Shown in pieces: positions 1 through 8,932 of a DNA stretch of 64,000 nucleotides. Below the pieces are notes generated by a model that saw only the letters and a list, made by a program, of their open reading frames with translations, ran no database searches and had not been told where the DNA came from. Position numbers and translations under genes: made by a program. Origin of the DNA: Bacillota bacterium (lineage in GTDB: Bacteria; Bacillota; Clostridia; Acetivibrionales; DTU013); NCBI GenBank assembly GCA_023412915.1, contig JAEZRE010000010.1, positions 42,651-106,650 of the forward strand. The letters are read 5' to 3'. Each line of letters opens with the position of its first letter. Position 1 is the stretch's first letter.

Positions 1-17
1 AAGAAGGAGGCGGCCTT

Positions 18-2453
18 ATGAAGGGAAACCTGGTCAATTTAAATGTCAACCCCTGCAAAATGTGTATGCCGATGGGCGCTGTGACAGCCTTGTATGGTAT
101 AAAAAAATGCGTATCGATACTTCATGGCTCCCAGGGCTGCAGTACTTACATCCGCAGGCATATGGCCACCCATTACAACGAACCGGTCGATATTGCTTCC
201 TCTTCGCTGACGGAGGAGGGCACTGTATACGGCGGCGAGAAGAACCTGATCCAGGGACTCCTGAACCTGATCAGGGTCTACGCCCCGGAAGTGATCGGCG
301 TTGCAACAACTTGCCTTGCCGAGACGATAGGAGAGGACATCCGCAGTATGATCGGCCGTTTTTACGAAAATTACCCGCAATACCGCAATATCGTCATTAT
401 CCCGATCTCCTCCGCAGGATACGGAGGGACCCAGTTCGAAGGCTTCCAGGAGGCACTTTGCCAGATCGTCAGGACAGTACCGATGGACACCGGGCCGAAC
501 AATAAGGTGAATGTTGTCACAGGCTTTCTCTCGCCGGCGGATACAAGGTACCTGAAGGCAATTCTCGGGGAATTCGGACTGGATTATATCCTTCTGCCCG
601 ATCTGTCTGATAATTTGGACGGGGTTTATCAGCCCTCTTATTCGAGGCTTCCGGCTGGAGGCACTGATATACGCGAAATCCGCAAGGCAGCTGGAGCGAG
701 AGTAACACTGGAGCTCACATCCTTTACCGGAGGGTCGAAATCCGTGGCGGGTTACCTTAAGGATACCTACGGTGTTCCATATATCCGGTGCAATCCTCCG
801 GCATGCCTAAGGGATTCGGATGATCTGCTGAAGATCCTTGAGAGGATATCGGGGAAAAGGATACCGGAAAGGCTCAGGCTGGAACGCGGCCGCTACATCG
901 ACGCCATGATCGATTCACACAAATATTGCGCGGAAGTTAGGGCGGCTGTTTATGGGGAGCCTGATTTCGTATACGGTACGGTCAGGCTCTGTGTGGAGAA
1001 CGGAGTTCTTCCGGTAATTGCCGCGACAGGAGCAAAATGCGAAAGCTTTAAACCGATGCTGACGGAAGAAATACAGGGATTGGCGGACACTTATTTCATG
1101 GATAACTATAAGATACTTGACGATGTGGATTTTCAAACGATAGAAGAAAATGCGCGGGAGCTCGGAGTAAATCTGCTGATAGGAAACTCGGACGGCCGGA
1201 GAATCGCGGAAAAGCTAGGCATCAAGCTGGTCCGGAGGGGTTTCCCCGTGCATGACCATGTCGGTGGACAGAGACTTAGAAGTTTAGGATATGAAGGTGC
1301 GCTGACGCTGCTCGATGAAATCGCGAATTCAATACTGGATATCAAAGAGACAGGCTTCCGGGAGGAATTGTTCCGCAAATACTATAAGGGAGAGCCGTGC
1401 AATAAGGAAGAGCTGAATAACCGGGAAGAATCGGGGAAAAAGGCTCCGGACGGGCGAAAAGTGGAAGAACCTTACGAAAAAGCTTCCGAAAAGGCATTCG
1501 AAAAAGAAATAATACCAGCCGGAACAAAGACTGCTACAGAAAAGACTGCCGCGGAGAAAACGGCCAGGCATCCGTGCTTCAACTGTCAGGCTCATAAATA
1601 CGCCAGGCTTCATCTGCCTGTTGCTCCCAAGTGCAATATCAGCTGTAACTACTGCCACAGGAAATATGACTGCCCGAATGAAAGCAGACCCGGGGTCACT
1701 ACCGAAATATTGAAACCCGAAGAGGCGTTACGGAAGTTTCTACAGGTCAGGAAAAAGGTCGAAAATCTATCTGTGGTAGGGATTGCCGGGCCTGGCGATG
1801 CGCTGGCTAATTTTCCCGAAACAAAGAGGACGCTGGAGTTGATCAGGGAACACGATCCTGATATAACCTTCTGCCTCTCGACCAATGGCCTGATGCTTCC
1901 GCAATATGCGGAAGCATTGGCCGTTCTCGGGGTCTCCCATGTTACGGTAACGGTAAACGCTATTGATCCGAAGATAGGGGCGAAGATCTACAAATATGTC
2001 GATTACATGGGCCTATTGTATTACGGTGAAGCCGGCGCGGCCATTCTTATGTCGAACCAGCTTGCCGGGATCAGGCTTCTGGTCTCGAAAGGAATTGTCT
2101 GCAAGGTGAACATTGTAATGATAAAGGAGATCAATGACAGCCATATCCCTGAAATCGTAAGAAAGGTCAAGGAACTGGGCGCTACAATGACAAACATCAT
2201 GCCAATGCTTCAGGTAAAGAAGAGCGTCTTTGAGCAACTGCCGACTGTAAGCGAGAAAGAGCTCAAGGAAATGAGAAAAAACTGCGGAGAAATATTGAAG
2301 CAGATGTATCACTGCAGGCAGTGCCGGGCGGACGCCGTAGGTACGCTGGGCGACGATCGCTCCTGTGACAGTATCGAAGCTTCGGTAAAAAAGGCGGCCG
2401 CCGAATTGAATCAGTACAAAGCTCCGGCTGTGGAAGGAGGTCTTTATGATTAA
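18..2453 (+). CDS. nifN-B: Nitrogenase cofactor scaffold/FeS assembly fusion NifN-NifB
   Basis: Two-domain protein of 811 residues for FeMo-cofactor assembly in the cytoplasm. Residues 1 to about 450 resemble NifN, the partner of NifE in the scaffold on which the cofactor is built. Cysteines C13 and C16 (NPCKMC) and C41 (GSQGC) lie in the N-terminal cluster-binding region. After a charged Lys/Glu-rich linker (about 460-515), residues about 517-811 are a NifB radical SAM domain with C539, C543 and C546 in CNISCNYC and the flanking RKYDCPNESRPGV signature. NifB makes the 8Fe-9S-C precursor. There is no NifX-like extension. The start has an AAGGAGG site at 4-10. The stop overlaps the next gene by 8 bp. 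This fusion is known in Clostridium pasteurianum. nifE and the structural genes should lie just outside the window to the left (inference). Confidence 0.95.
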   Translation: MKGNLVNLNVNPCKMCMPMGAVTALYGIKKCVSILHGSQGCSTYIRRHMATHYNEPVDIASSSLTEEGTVYGGEKNLIQGLLNLIRVYAPEVIGVATTCLAETIGEDIRSMIGRFYENYPQYRNIVIIPISSAGYGGTQFEGFQEALCQIVRTVPMDTGPNNKVNVVTGFLSPADTRYLKAILGEFGLDYILLPDLSDNLDGVYQPSYSRLPAGGTDIREIRKAAGARVTLELTSFTGGSKSVAGYLKDTYGVPYIRCNPPACLRDSDDLLKILERISGKRIPERLRLERGRYIDAMIDSHKYCAEVRAAVYGEPDFVYGTVRLCVENGVLPVIAATGAKCESFKPMLTEEIQGLADTYFMDNYKILDDVDFQTIEENARELGVNLLIGNSDGRRIAEKLGIKLVRRGFPVHDHVGGQRLRSLGYEGALTLLDEIANSILDIKETGFREELFRKYYKGEPCNKEELNNREESGKKAPDGRKVEEPYEKASEKAFEKEIIPAGTKTATEKTAAEKTARHPCFNCQAHKYARLHLPVAPKCNISCNYCHRKYDCPNESRPGVTTEILKPEEALRKFLQVRKKVENLSVVGIAGPGDALANFPETKRTLELIREHDPDITFCLSTNGLMLPQYAEALAVLGVSHVTVTVNAIDPKIGAKIYKYVDYMGLLYYGEAGAAILMSNQLAGIRLLVSKGIVCKVNIVMIKEINDSHIPEIVRKVKELGATMTNIMPMLQVKKSVFEQLPTVSEKELKEMRKNCGEILKQMYHCRQCRADAVGTLGDDRSCDSIEASVKKAAAELNQYKAPAVEGGLYD

Positions 2454-2754
2454 TATAAAGCATCATATTTTTATATGCACAAGCTGCCGGATCAACGGGC
2501 AGCAGAAGGGATTGTGCTTTTCCAAGGCTTCGGTTGGCATTGTCGGTAGATTTATAGAAACAATCGAGGACATGGGCCTGTCCGGCGATGTAATGATCAC
2601 CAATACAGGATGCTTCGGAGTTTGCGATAAAGGACCGATCATTGTCGTTTACCCGGAAGGGATCTGGTACAAAAACGTATCGGAGGACGACGTCGAAAGG
2701 ATAGTGGAGGAGCATATCGTCAACGGAATTCCGGTGGAGGAACTGAGACTATAG
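2446..2754 (+). CDS. Thioredoxin-fold [2Fe-2S] ferredoxin of nif operon
   Basis: A 102-residue ferredoxin of the C. pasteurianum 2Fe-2S type, which is unrelated to plant-type ferredoxins and has a thioredoxin-like fold. The ligand positions known for that family are all present: C11, C24, C56 and C60, with an additional C14. The KHHIF...CTSCR start and the NTGCFG.C loop are family hallmarks. It probably donates electrons to nitrogenase or cofactor assembly; the direct partner is inferred from position only. Translation is coupled to nifN-B (8 bp overlap) with an AAGGAGG site inside the upstream gene. The length is normal for the family. Confidence 0.92.
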   Translation: MINIKHHIFICTSCRINGQQKGLCFSKASVGIVGRFIETIEDMGLSGDVMITNTGCFGVCDKGPIIVVYPEGIWYKNVSEDDVERIVEEHIVNGIPVEELRL

Positions 2755-2793
2755 AATTACAGCCGCTGCCGGCTGTGACCGGGGGGTGGAAGG

Positions 2794-3774
2794 ATGCTAC
2801 AACTGATCGATAATACCTTGATGGCTTTGGAGTCTCCAATGCCGTCTAAAGAAGAGCTGCGGCTCTTCTGCGAATTATTGTTTGCGATCGGTGCTGACGC
2901 GATCGAATTGCCCGTAGGAGTGTATGAGACGATGAAGCCCATGCCTGCCGGCAGGTTTATTCTGAATGTGGGGTTCAGCGACGAAATAGGGAAGTACCCG
3001 GGATTCTACAGGTATGCATGCCATGGAGAACGAGAGCTTGATAATGTGATATACGAGTTCCAGCTCAATGACGTCAGGGAGATCATCAGGCTCCGGGCGC
3101 TTGACGGTCACAAAGAGGTTCGCATTACCGGCTGTGACGATCTGCTGTGCCATCCTTGCGAAAGGCTTATGGAAGAGATCCAAAACTCCCTGCCGAAGAC
3201 AAACATATATTTCTGCCCGGAAAATGCCTTCGGCTGCGCAAGCGCTCTTGCCGTTCTGTGGGCGTTGAATTACGGCAGCAATATAACCGCAAGCTTTGCC
3301 GGCTGCAATAACAATGCCGCCACAGAGGAGGTGCTTATGGCGCTGCGACTTGCGATCAGGCACAAACCGAAACGTGATCTTTCGCTGCTTCCCGGGCTGA
3401 CAAGGCTATATGAGAAGTTCATGAACAGATCCGTCGGCAACCGCAAACCTATCATCGGTAAAAATATCTTCAGGGTGGAAGCCGGCATCCACGCGGACGG
3501 AATCCATAAAAATCCCGCGACTTATGAAGCCTATTCGCCGGAGAGCGTGGGCGGAAGAATGGAACTTGTCATCGGAAAGCACTCCGGGACCAAAGCAGTA
3601 AAAATGAAACTAGAGGAATTGAAACTGCCGGTGCCGGATGATGAAGAAGTAGAAAAAATACTGAAGTTTTCACGAAATATCTGCACGCAGGAACGTAAAA
3701 GCCTGAACGACGAGGAATTCATCCGGTTGGTCACGGGGGTGGTGAAGGGTGAAGGCATTCAAGCATATTGTTGA
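2794..3774 (+). CDS. nifVomega: Homocitrate synthase, omega subunit (split NifV C-terminal part)
   Basis: 326 residues matching the omega half of the split homocitrate synthase. Homocitrate synthase condenses 2-oxoglutarate and acetyl-CoA to homocitrate, the organic ligand of the nitrogenase FeMo-cofactor. The C-terminal third carries the communication-domain signature of isopropylmalate/homocitrate synthases (FRVEAGIHADGIHKNP, then GKHSGTKAV). The N-terminal half is a degenerate TIM-barrel-like region without the DTTLRDGEQ catalytic strand, which is supplied by the following gene. The start is ATG after a strong GGGGGG-type ribosome site. It overlaps nifV-alpha by 26 bp, so the two subunits are very probably translationally coupled. 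The split is known in C. pasteurianum. Confidence 0.9.
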   Translation: MLQLIDNTLMALESPMPSKEELRLFCELLFAIGADAIELPVGVYETMKPMPAGRFILNVGFSDEIGKYPGFYRYACHGERELDNVIYEFQLNDVREIIRLRALDGHKEVRITGCDDLLCHPCERLMEEIQNSLPKTNIYFCPENAFGCASALAVLWALNYGSNITASFAGCNNNAATEEVLMALRLAIRHKPKRDLSLLPGLTRLYEKFMNRSVGNRKPIIGKNIFRVEAGIHADGIHKNPATYEAYSPESVGGRMELVIGKHSGTKAVKMKLEELKLPVPDDEEVEKILKFSRNICTQERKSLNDEEFIRLVTGVVKGEGIQAYC

Positions 3775-4555
3775 TACGACATTGAGGGATGGAGAGCAAA
3801 GCCCCGGTATCGCTCTGGGGATCGAAGACAAGGTAAAAATAGCCGGGCTTCTGGATGCTCTCGGGGTCTATGAAATAGAGGCGGGGATCCCTGTTATCAG
3901 CGAAGCCGAGGAGGCAGGGATATGCCGGATCCTCGAAAACAGGAGGCAGGCCAGGATATCCGTTTGGAGCCGAATGAATGTCAGCGATGTGAAGCGCTCC
4001 GTCGCATGCCGGCCGGATATCATACATATAGGCGCTCCTGTTTCCTATGTGCAGATATACAGCAAACTCAAAAAGAACAAGGATTGGGTGGTAAAAAGCG
4101 TCCTGGAATGCGCGGAAGCGGCAAAAAGCCGGGATATAGCAGTAACGGTAGGCCTGGAGGACGCATCCAGGTCGGACATCGGCTTCTTGTTAAGCTTGAT
4201 CAGGGAATTGAAAAACGCCGGCGTGGATACAGTACGTGTCGCGGATACTGTCGGCGTACTTACGCCGAATAGAACAAGAGAATTAGTAAAAACGATCAGG
4301 GACTACTCTGATATTAAAATAGAGCTGCATATCCATAATGATCTGGGCATGGCGGTTGCAAACTCAATCATCGGCGCAAAGGAGGGGGCCGACTATATAG
4401 ACTGCACGCTGTTCGGCATAGGTGAAAGAGCCGGCAATTGCAATCTATACGATTTCGTCAACGCCGGCGAAGCCATATTCCAATTCGCCATGAACAGAAA
4501 GCAGATACGCGCGGTGGAAATGCAGACCTGCAGCGAACTGCGTGGAGCGCTTTGA
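3749..4555 (+). CDS. nifValpha: Homocitrate synthase, alpha subunit (split NifV catalytic part)
   Basis: 268 residues forming the catalytic TIM barrel of the DRE-TIM metallolyase family. The N-terminal motif DTTLRDGEQSPG (residues 9-20) and the HIHND metal-binding motif (about 195) are visible, as is the GIGERAGN motif near 230. It lacks the C-terminal domain, which is encoded by the upstream omega gene. The start codon is GTG inside the end of nifV-omega, preceded by a purine-rich GGGGGTGGTGAAG stretch. It is the last recognisable nif gene; no terminator hairpin is obvious before the next gene. Confidence 0.9.
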   Translation: MKAFKHIVDTTLRDGEQSPGIALGIEDKVKIAGLLDALGVYEIEAGIPVISEAEEAGICRILENRRQARISVWSRMNVSDVKRSVACRPDIIHIGAPVSYVQIYSKLKKNKDWVVKSVLECAEAAKSRDIAVTVGLEDASRSDIGFLLSLIRELKNAGVDTVRVADTVGVLTPNRTRELVKTIRDYSDIKIELHIHNDLGMAVANSIIGAKEGADYIDCTLFGIGERAGNCNLYDFVNAGEAIFQFAMNRKQIRAVEMQTCSELRGAL

Positions 4556-4621
4556 CTAATAATGGACAAAGGAAATGAAAGGTAGTAGACTACATGTGAA
4601 AACGTAAAATTGGAGGAACAA

Positions 4622-5524
4622 ATGACCCAAAATATATCGCAAAACCTTAAAACAGGGGATTCGAACCAGATAACACGCGAATATTTCGATTCGCTGCTCG
4701 TCGAAATGCGGCTGTTTGGCTCTGTAATACCGTCTACTACGCTCGAACTGTATGGTGAGACCTTCTCAACGCCCATTATGACTGCCGCATTATCACATCT
4801 CCACAATACCTGTCCGAACGGGGCGGCTGAAATGGCAAAGGGTGTATTTGCCGCAAACGCGGTCATGTGGACAGGCATGGGAGACGAGGCGGAGCTCGAA
4901 TCGATTATTGCCACCGGAGCAAGGACCATTAAAATAGTCAAGCCCTACGTTGATAACGATATTATTTACAGTAAGCTCGAACATGCGGAGAAATCAGGGG
5001 CTTTCGCCGTGGGAATGGATATCGATCATTGGTTTGACAGAAAAGGACAGTATGACAATGTCCTTGGTTCTCCGATGTCCGTTAAGTCGTTTGATGAAAT
5101 CAAAAGCTTCATTAAAGCGACCGGATTGCCTTTTGTAGTCAAGGGAGTGTTAAGCGTACAGGACGCTTATAAATGTGTCGAAGCCGGAGCAAAGGGCATA
5201 GTTGTTTCACATCATCACGGGATTATGAATTACGCCGTGCCTCCTCTTATGATATTGCCCGAAATAGTAAAGGTAATAGATCACACTATTCCAATATTTG
5301 TGGACTGCGGCATTTCAAGCGGCGCGGACGCGTTCAAGGCGCTGGCGCTTGGAGCTGATGCCGTATGTGCGGGCCGCGTGCTTATGGAGCCTCTCAAAAA
5401 TGAAAAAGCTGACGGCGTCCGGAAAAAGCTCGAAGAAATGACGGGAGAACTGGCCGGCATGATGGCGCGCACTTGTTCTTATGACGTCAGGCATATTGAT
5501 CCGACCGTAATATGGAAGCGGTAA
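4622..5524 (+). CDS. FMN-dependent alpha-hydroxyacid oxidase/dehydrogenase-like protein
   Basis: About 300 residues with the TIM-barrel layout of the FMN-dependent alpha-hydroxyacid dehydrogenase family (lactate oxidase, glycolate oxidase, IPP isomerase type 2 relatives). Recognisable elements are PFVVKGVLS (lysine binding FMN), GIVVSHHHG near residue 200 (family usually VSNHGGRQ, so the catalytic His region is altered), IFVDCGISSGADAFKALALGA and GAD.V..GR phosphate-binding loops. The substrate is unknown. A TTG exists at 4610, but ATG 4622 has a perfect GGAGG site 5-9 bases upstream, so I use 4622. It is shorter than lactate oxidase (about 370) because the N-terminal segment is abbreviated. 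It follows nifV-alpha by 66 bp, but a link with nitrogen fixation is not implied. Confidence 0.75.
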   Translation: MTQNISQNLKTGDSNQITREYFDSLLVEMRLFGSVIPSTTLELYGETFSTPIMTAALSHLHNTCPNGAAEMAKGVFAANAVMWTGMGDEAELESIIATGARTIKIVKPYVDNDIIYSKLEHAEKSGAFAVGMDIDHWFDRKGQYDNVLGSPMSVKSFDEIKSFIKATGLPFVVKGVLSVQDAYKCVEAGAKGIVVSHHHGIMNYAVPPLMILPEIVKVIDHTIPIFVDCGISSGADAFKALALGADAVCAGRVLMEPLKNEKADGVRKKLEEMTGELAGMMARTCSYDVRHIDPTVIWKR

Positions 5525-5629
5525 CTTCAGGAGGCAAGTCTTAGCGGAACCTTTGGCAATGCGGATATATTACAGATGCTGTAAGCCGATTTTGCTTTAT
5601 TTATTATCGCCAGATGAATTTATTTGAGT

Positions 5630-5635
5630 TATAAT
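5630..5635 (+). promoter_or_regulatory. Candidate -10 box for the MATE gene
   Basis: A perfect TATAAT lies 45 bp before the chosen ATG of the MATE gene in an AT-rich stretch. No good -35 hexamer is visible at 16-18 bp spacing, so the assignment is tentative. Confidence 0.35.
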
Positions 5636-5679
5636 AGGTTTCATTGTATAAAATGGGGCAGTACAAAACGAGGTATACA

Positions 5680-7047
5680 ATGAAAATAGAGTGGTTCCGT
5701 CTTAACAAAAAAGCGGATAGGGAAATAATTTCACTGGCCTGGCCGTCGATTACAGAGCAGATACTCGAGATGACGGTTGGAATGGTTTCTACCATATATA
5801 TGGGCAGCATTGGTACTTATGCGGTTGCAGCCGTAGGTATGATTAATATGCTCATGGGGTTCATGCAAACTGTTTTTTCAGGCCTGTCGATAGGCACGAC
5901 GGTCGTCATAGCGAGGGTCACGGGCGAAGGCAACAAGGCGGAAGCTAAAAGAGCATTGGTACAGTCAGGGTACATGGCCATTGTTGTCGGAGTATTGCTG
6001 GCGGCGTTCGGCAGGCTGTTTTCCGTCAATATACTAGGCCTGTTTTTCGGGGGAGCCGAAAAACAGGTTTTCGACGCCGGGATAAATTACTTTAATATTG
6101 TACTCTTAAACCTGCCTTTCCTTGTGCTTGACATAATAGTTTCAGGAGCAATGAGGGGAGCGGGAGATACAAAAACGCCGATGTACATCACGGGCGGGGT
6201 CAACATTCTGAATATCATATTGAATACTGTCCTGATATTCGGCGTACCATCCCTTCATATACCCGCTTTCGGCATCGTCGGCTCGGCAATAGCCGTTACG
6301 ACTGCGAGGATAATAGGCGTCACCGTCAGGGTTCTGGTTTTGTATAATTTCAAGGGACTCAAGCTGAATATGAGCCTGAAGGAAGATTACTCGATCAGGC
6401 CGGAAATGATGAAGAGAATAATAAATATCGGCGTTCCGGGCTTCATAGAGCAGATGGTCATGCAGGGTGGTTTTCTCGTACTTCAGATAATAATCGTCAC
6501 ACTGGGCACGGTTTCGATGGCGGCGTACCAGATCGGTTTAAATGTCAATGCGCTGGCCTTCTTCCCCATATTTGGTTTTGCAATAGCCAATACCACGCTT
6601 GTCGGACAAAGCCTTGGCGAAAAGAATTACGAAAAGGCGGGGACCTATGCCTACGAAGGCTTGAAAATAACCATGGCGGTTGGGTTCGTCATCGGCATGC
6701 TCATGTTTATTTTCGCAAAACATCTTGCCGGCTGGTATTCAAACGACCCGCTCGTTATAAAGGAGTCGGTCGGGATAATCTGTACTTTCGGACTCATAGA
6801 GCCGCTGCTTGCCATACTGAATCTTTGCTCGGCGACACTGAAGGCCGCGGGTGACATCAAATATGTAATGGTCACTTCCTTCGTGGGACTGTGGACATTC
6901 AGGGTCATTACGTCCTACCTGCTGATAAAATATTCCGGGATAGGTCTGACTGCGGTTATGATAGGTATTTTCTTCGACTTCAGTACGAGATCGTTCATGT
7001 ATCTTGTCAGGATGAACAAGGGTAAATGGAAGTACCTTAAGGTTTAA
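5680..7047 (+). CDS. MATE family multidrug/metabolite efflux transporter
   Basis: A 455-residue inner-membrane protein with about 12 predicted membrane segments in two homologous halves, typical of MATE antiporters, which expel cationic or organic compounds using Na+ or H+ gradients. Family features include WPSITEQILEMTVGMV at the N-terminus, the repeated NIGVPGFIEQ start of the second half and the GQSLGEKNYEKA loop. Upstream starts (TTG 5644, ATG 5653) are possible, but ATG 5680 has ACGAGG at the right distance and begins a conventional MATE N-terminus. A TATAAT box at 5630-5635 would serve as its promoter. The natural substrate cannot be inferred. Confidence 0.9.
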   Translation: MKIEWFRLNKKADREIISLAWPSITEQILEMTVGMVSTIYMGSIGTYAVAAVGMINMLMGFMQTVFSGLSIGTTVVIARVTGEGNKAEAKRALVQSGYMAIVVGVLLAAFGRLFSVNILGLFFGGAEKQVFDAGINYFNIVLLNLPFLVLDIIVSGAMRGAGDTKTPMYITGGVNILNIILNTVLIFGVPSLHIPAFGIVGSAIAVTTARIIGVTVRVLVLYNFKGLKLNMSLKEDYSIRPEMMKRIINIGVPGFIEQMVMQGGFLVLQIIIVTLGTVSMAAYQIGLNVNALAFFPIFGFAIANTTLVGQSLGEKNYEKAGTYAYEGLKITMAVGFVIGMLMFIFAKHLAGWYSNDPLVIKESVGIICTFGLIEPLLAILNLCSATLKAAGDIKYVMVTSFVGLWTFRVITSYLLIKYSGIGLTAVMIGIFFDFSTRSFMYLVRMNKGKWKYLKV

Positions 7048-7073
7048 CGAGGCAACCGAGCGCCTTAAAGAGG

Positions 7074-7868
7074 CTAGATAATACTGTTTACCACAACGCC
7101 GAAAAGTCCCCAGGCGGTGCCTAGCGCAGCACCTCCCATCACATCGCGAGGGTAGTGCATTCCGACGTAGATGCGCGTTATACCTACCAGCAATGCGACG
7201 CCGTACAGTATCAACCAGGCTGGAAGAGAAAGCTGATGATAATGAGAGATCAATGCAACCAGAAAAAAAATCTGGCTGGTATGACCGCTTGGAAACGAAT
7301 GCCCTCCGGCCCGCGAACCTACAATTCGCGCGTCTGCCAGCTTTATATAGGGACGCGTCCGGCATATCAGGACTTTCATCAGCTCGACAACGAGCCATAG
7401 TGACAGACTCCCCAATACGATTTCATACGCGAGCAGATGGTTTACCTTCAGGAAGAACACTACCGCGATCGCCATGGCAAAAATGCCGCTTCCTATCTGT
7501 GTGATGCCGAGCATTGTCCAATCGAGCCAGCGAGTATGCAAACCGTGCAGGTTGAAAACCTTGAAAGCCCACACATCTATGCGTTGCCCTGTTTTCCACA
7601 CAAGTGAGACGGCTACAAGGCAGAAAATCAAAACAAGGGCGACCAGATGCTTCTGCGCCCTTAACCGGGTCCAGAAATATTCCCAAAGATAGCCCGGCAT
7701 AAAGATCAAGGCGATTGTCAAAAGGATGCCGAGGCCGATTATCCAATAAACAATACTGACTTTCCTGAACCAGTCGGCAACCCTGATACATTTTGTGCGT
7801 ATTTTATGCACATGCCCGCCCTTTATTTCACCGTTATGCTCTGGTTTTTTGTTTTCCATGCCTTTCAC
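7074..7868 (-). CDS. PAP2-family phosphatase (membrane lipid phosphatase)
   Basis: 264 residues, about six membrane helices. The three PAP2 signature motifs are present in order: K.....RP (KVLICRTRP), PSGH (SFPSGHTS) and SR...H...D (TRIYVGMHYPRD, with Thr for the usual Ser). The family removes phosphate from phosphatidic acid, undecaprenyl-pyrophosphate or phosphatidylglycerol phosphate on the outer face of the membrane. It overlaps the upstream lipid kinase gene by 35 bp, so the two are probably one operon acting on lipid phosphate/diacylglycerol balance (inference). The start could be GTG 7868 or ATG 7859; neither has a clear ribosome site. Confidence 0.88.
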   Translation of the reverse strand: MKGMENKKPEHNGEIKGGHVHKIRTKCIRVADWFRKVSIVYWIIGLGILLTIALIFMPGYLWEYFWTRLRAQKHLVALVLIFCLVAVSLVWKTGQRIDVWAFKVFNLHGLHTRWLDWTMLGITQIGSGIFAMAIAVVFFLKVNHLLAYEIVLGSLSLWLVVELMKVLICRTRPYIKLADARIVGSRAGGHSFPSGHTSQIFFLVALISHYHQLSLPAWLILYGVALLVGITRIYVGMHYPRDVMGGAALGTAWGLFGVVVNSII

Positions 7869-8811
7869 CCGTTTCTGCCGTTATAACTGTTGCTGCAGGC
7901 AGTATAACCGCCAAAGCCTGCCGCTGCATTTCGATGTGCACCGGGCCTTCTCCAAGCAGAATCCCATCCGCCATCACAGCCATGGCTGGCTGTGTTTCGA
8001 TACTTATTTTACTCACTTGATAATTTCTGATTCGCGGATCGCTTTCCGCATTGATCCCCGGCGCTTTCAGCATATATCCGACAAACAGGTCCAGTTTTGA
8101 AATGTCGGAACAGAAAAGCACGTCAAACAAGCCGTCCTTGAAGCAATCCGGCGTCCCGACCTGAAAATGGCGGCCGACATACGGCATATTCGACACCAGT
8201 ATCACATGGCCCGTGTTTGTTATCTCCTTCTTTTCATCGAGTAATATATGCATTTCAGAAGGAGGCGAGGCTGTCAGAGTAGCCAGAAAATCGCCTATGC
8301 GTGCAAGATTGCCGTGCTGTATATCGTCCCCCGCTTCGAAAAGCGCCGAGAAAAGCCCAACCGAGCAAATTTCCAGAAACGGCATGCTTTTACCGTTGCA
8401 GGTGGCTACACCCATATCGACCTTATGGCGCATCCCGGTTCGAAGGATATCGATCGCGGCCGGAATATCAGTGGGAATACCCAGCCCGTGAGCAACGTTG
8501 TTCTGGGTTCCTGTGGGGATGATTCCGAGCGTTGCATCCAAACCCTGCATTGCTCTTGCAACGGCAGATACCGTACCATCTCCTCCGCAAACAACGAATA
8601 TCCGGAAACCGTGCAGGACGGCATCCTTCACGACGCCCGGCAGATCCGAATCAGGCTCGGTAAGGTACGGCTCGGCCACAAAATGCCGCGCCTGCAATTC
8701 TTTTATAACATTCATGAGCTGCAGCGGCGATTCGCGATTTGCACCGGAAGCAGGATTGAATATCAGTTTGACACGCTTTCTTATATTACGAGGATGTCCT
8801 TGTTTATTCAT
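7834..8811 (-). CDS. Diacylglycerol kinase-family lipid kinase (YegS/DgkB-like)
   Basis: 325 residues of the DAGK catalytic-domain family. The N-terminus has the NPASG motif (residues 19-23), GGDGT at about 80 for nucleotide binding and PTGTQNNVAHGLG corresponding to the family P.GT.ND.A motif. The C-terminal beta-domain contains DGLFDVL and a DG (MADGILLGEGP) typical of the second domain. These enzymes phosphorylate diacylglycerol or related lipids at the membrane; the exact lipid is not known. First gene of a two-gene minus-strand unit with the PAP2 phosphatase. The gene upstream is divergent. Confidence 0.88.
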   Translation of the reverse strand: MNKQGHPRNIRKRVKLIFNPASGANRESPLQLMNVIKELQARHFVAEPYLTEPDSDLPGVVKDAVLHGFRIFVVCGGDGTVSAVARAMQGLDATLGIIPTGTQNNVAHGLGIPTDIPAAIDILRTGMRHKVDMGVATCNGKSMPFLEICSVGLFSALFEAGDDIQHGNLARIGDFLATLTASPPSEMHILLDEKKEITNTGHVILVSNMPYVGRHFQVGTPDCFKDGLFDVLFCSDISKLDLFVGYMLKAPGINAESDPRIRNYQVSKISIETQPAMAVMADGILLGEGPVHIEMQRQALAVILPAATVITAETGERHGKQKTRA

Positions 8812-8884
8812 AGTATTATTGTTTCTGCTCAGTACCTGATTTTATCCATAGATTAACTATGTCCATTTTTTTACTGTTTTATGG

Positions 8885-8890
8885 TACAAT
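8885..8890 (+). promoter_or_regulatory. Candidate extended -10 promoter for the double permease
   Basis: TACAAT preceded by TGG gives an extended -10 (TGn) element 43 bp before the ATG of the frameshifted permease gene. No convincing -35 is seen. Confidence 0.35.
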
Positions 8891-8932
8891 TATGTAGCTG
8901 AACCAAGATGGTTAATTAGGGGGTGTTCGTTT

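Noticed and set aside
4655..4668. GGATTCGAACC resembling a tRNA T-arm on the minus strand
   Set aside because: It lies inside the FMN-dependent enzyme gene and no acceptor stem, D-arm or anticodon arm is present.
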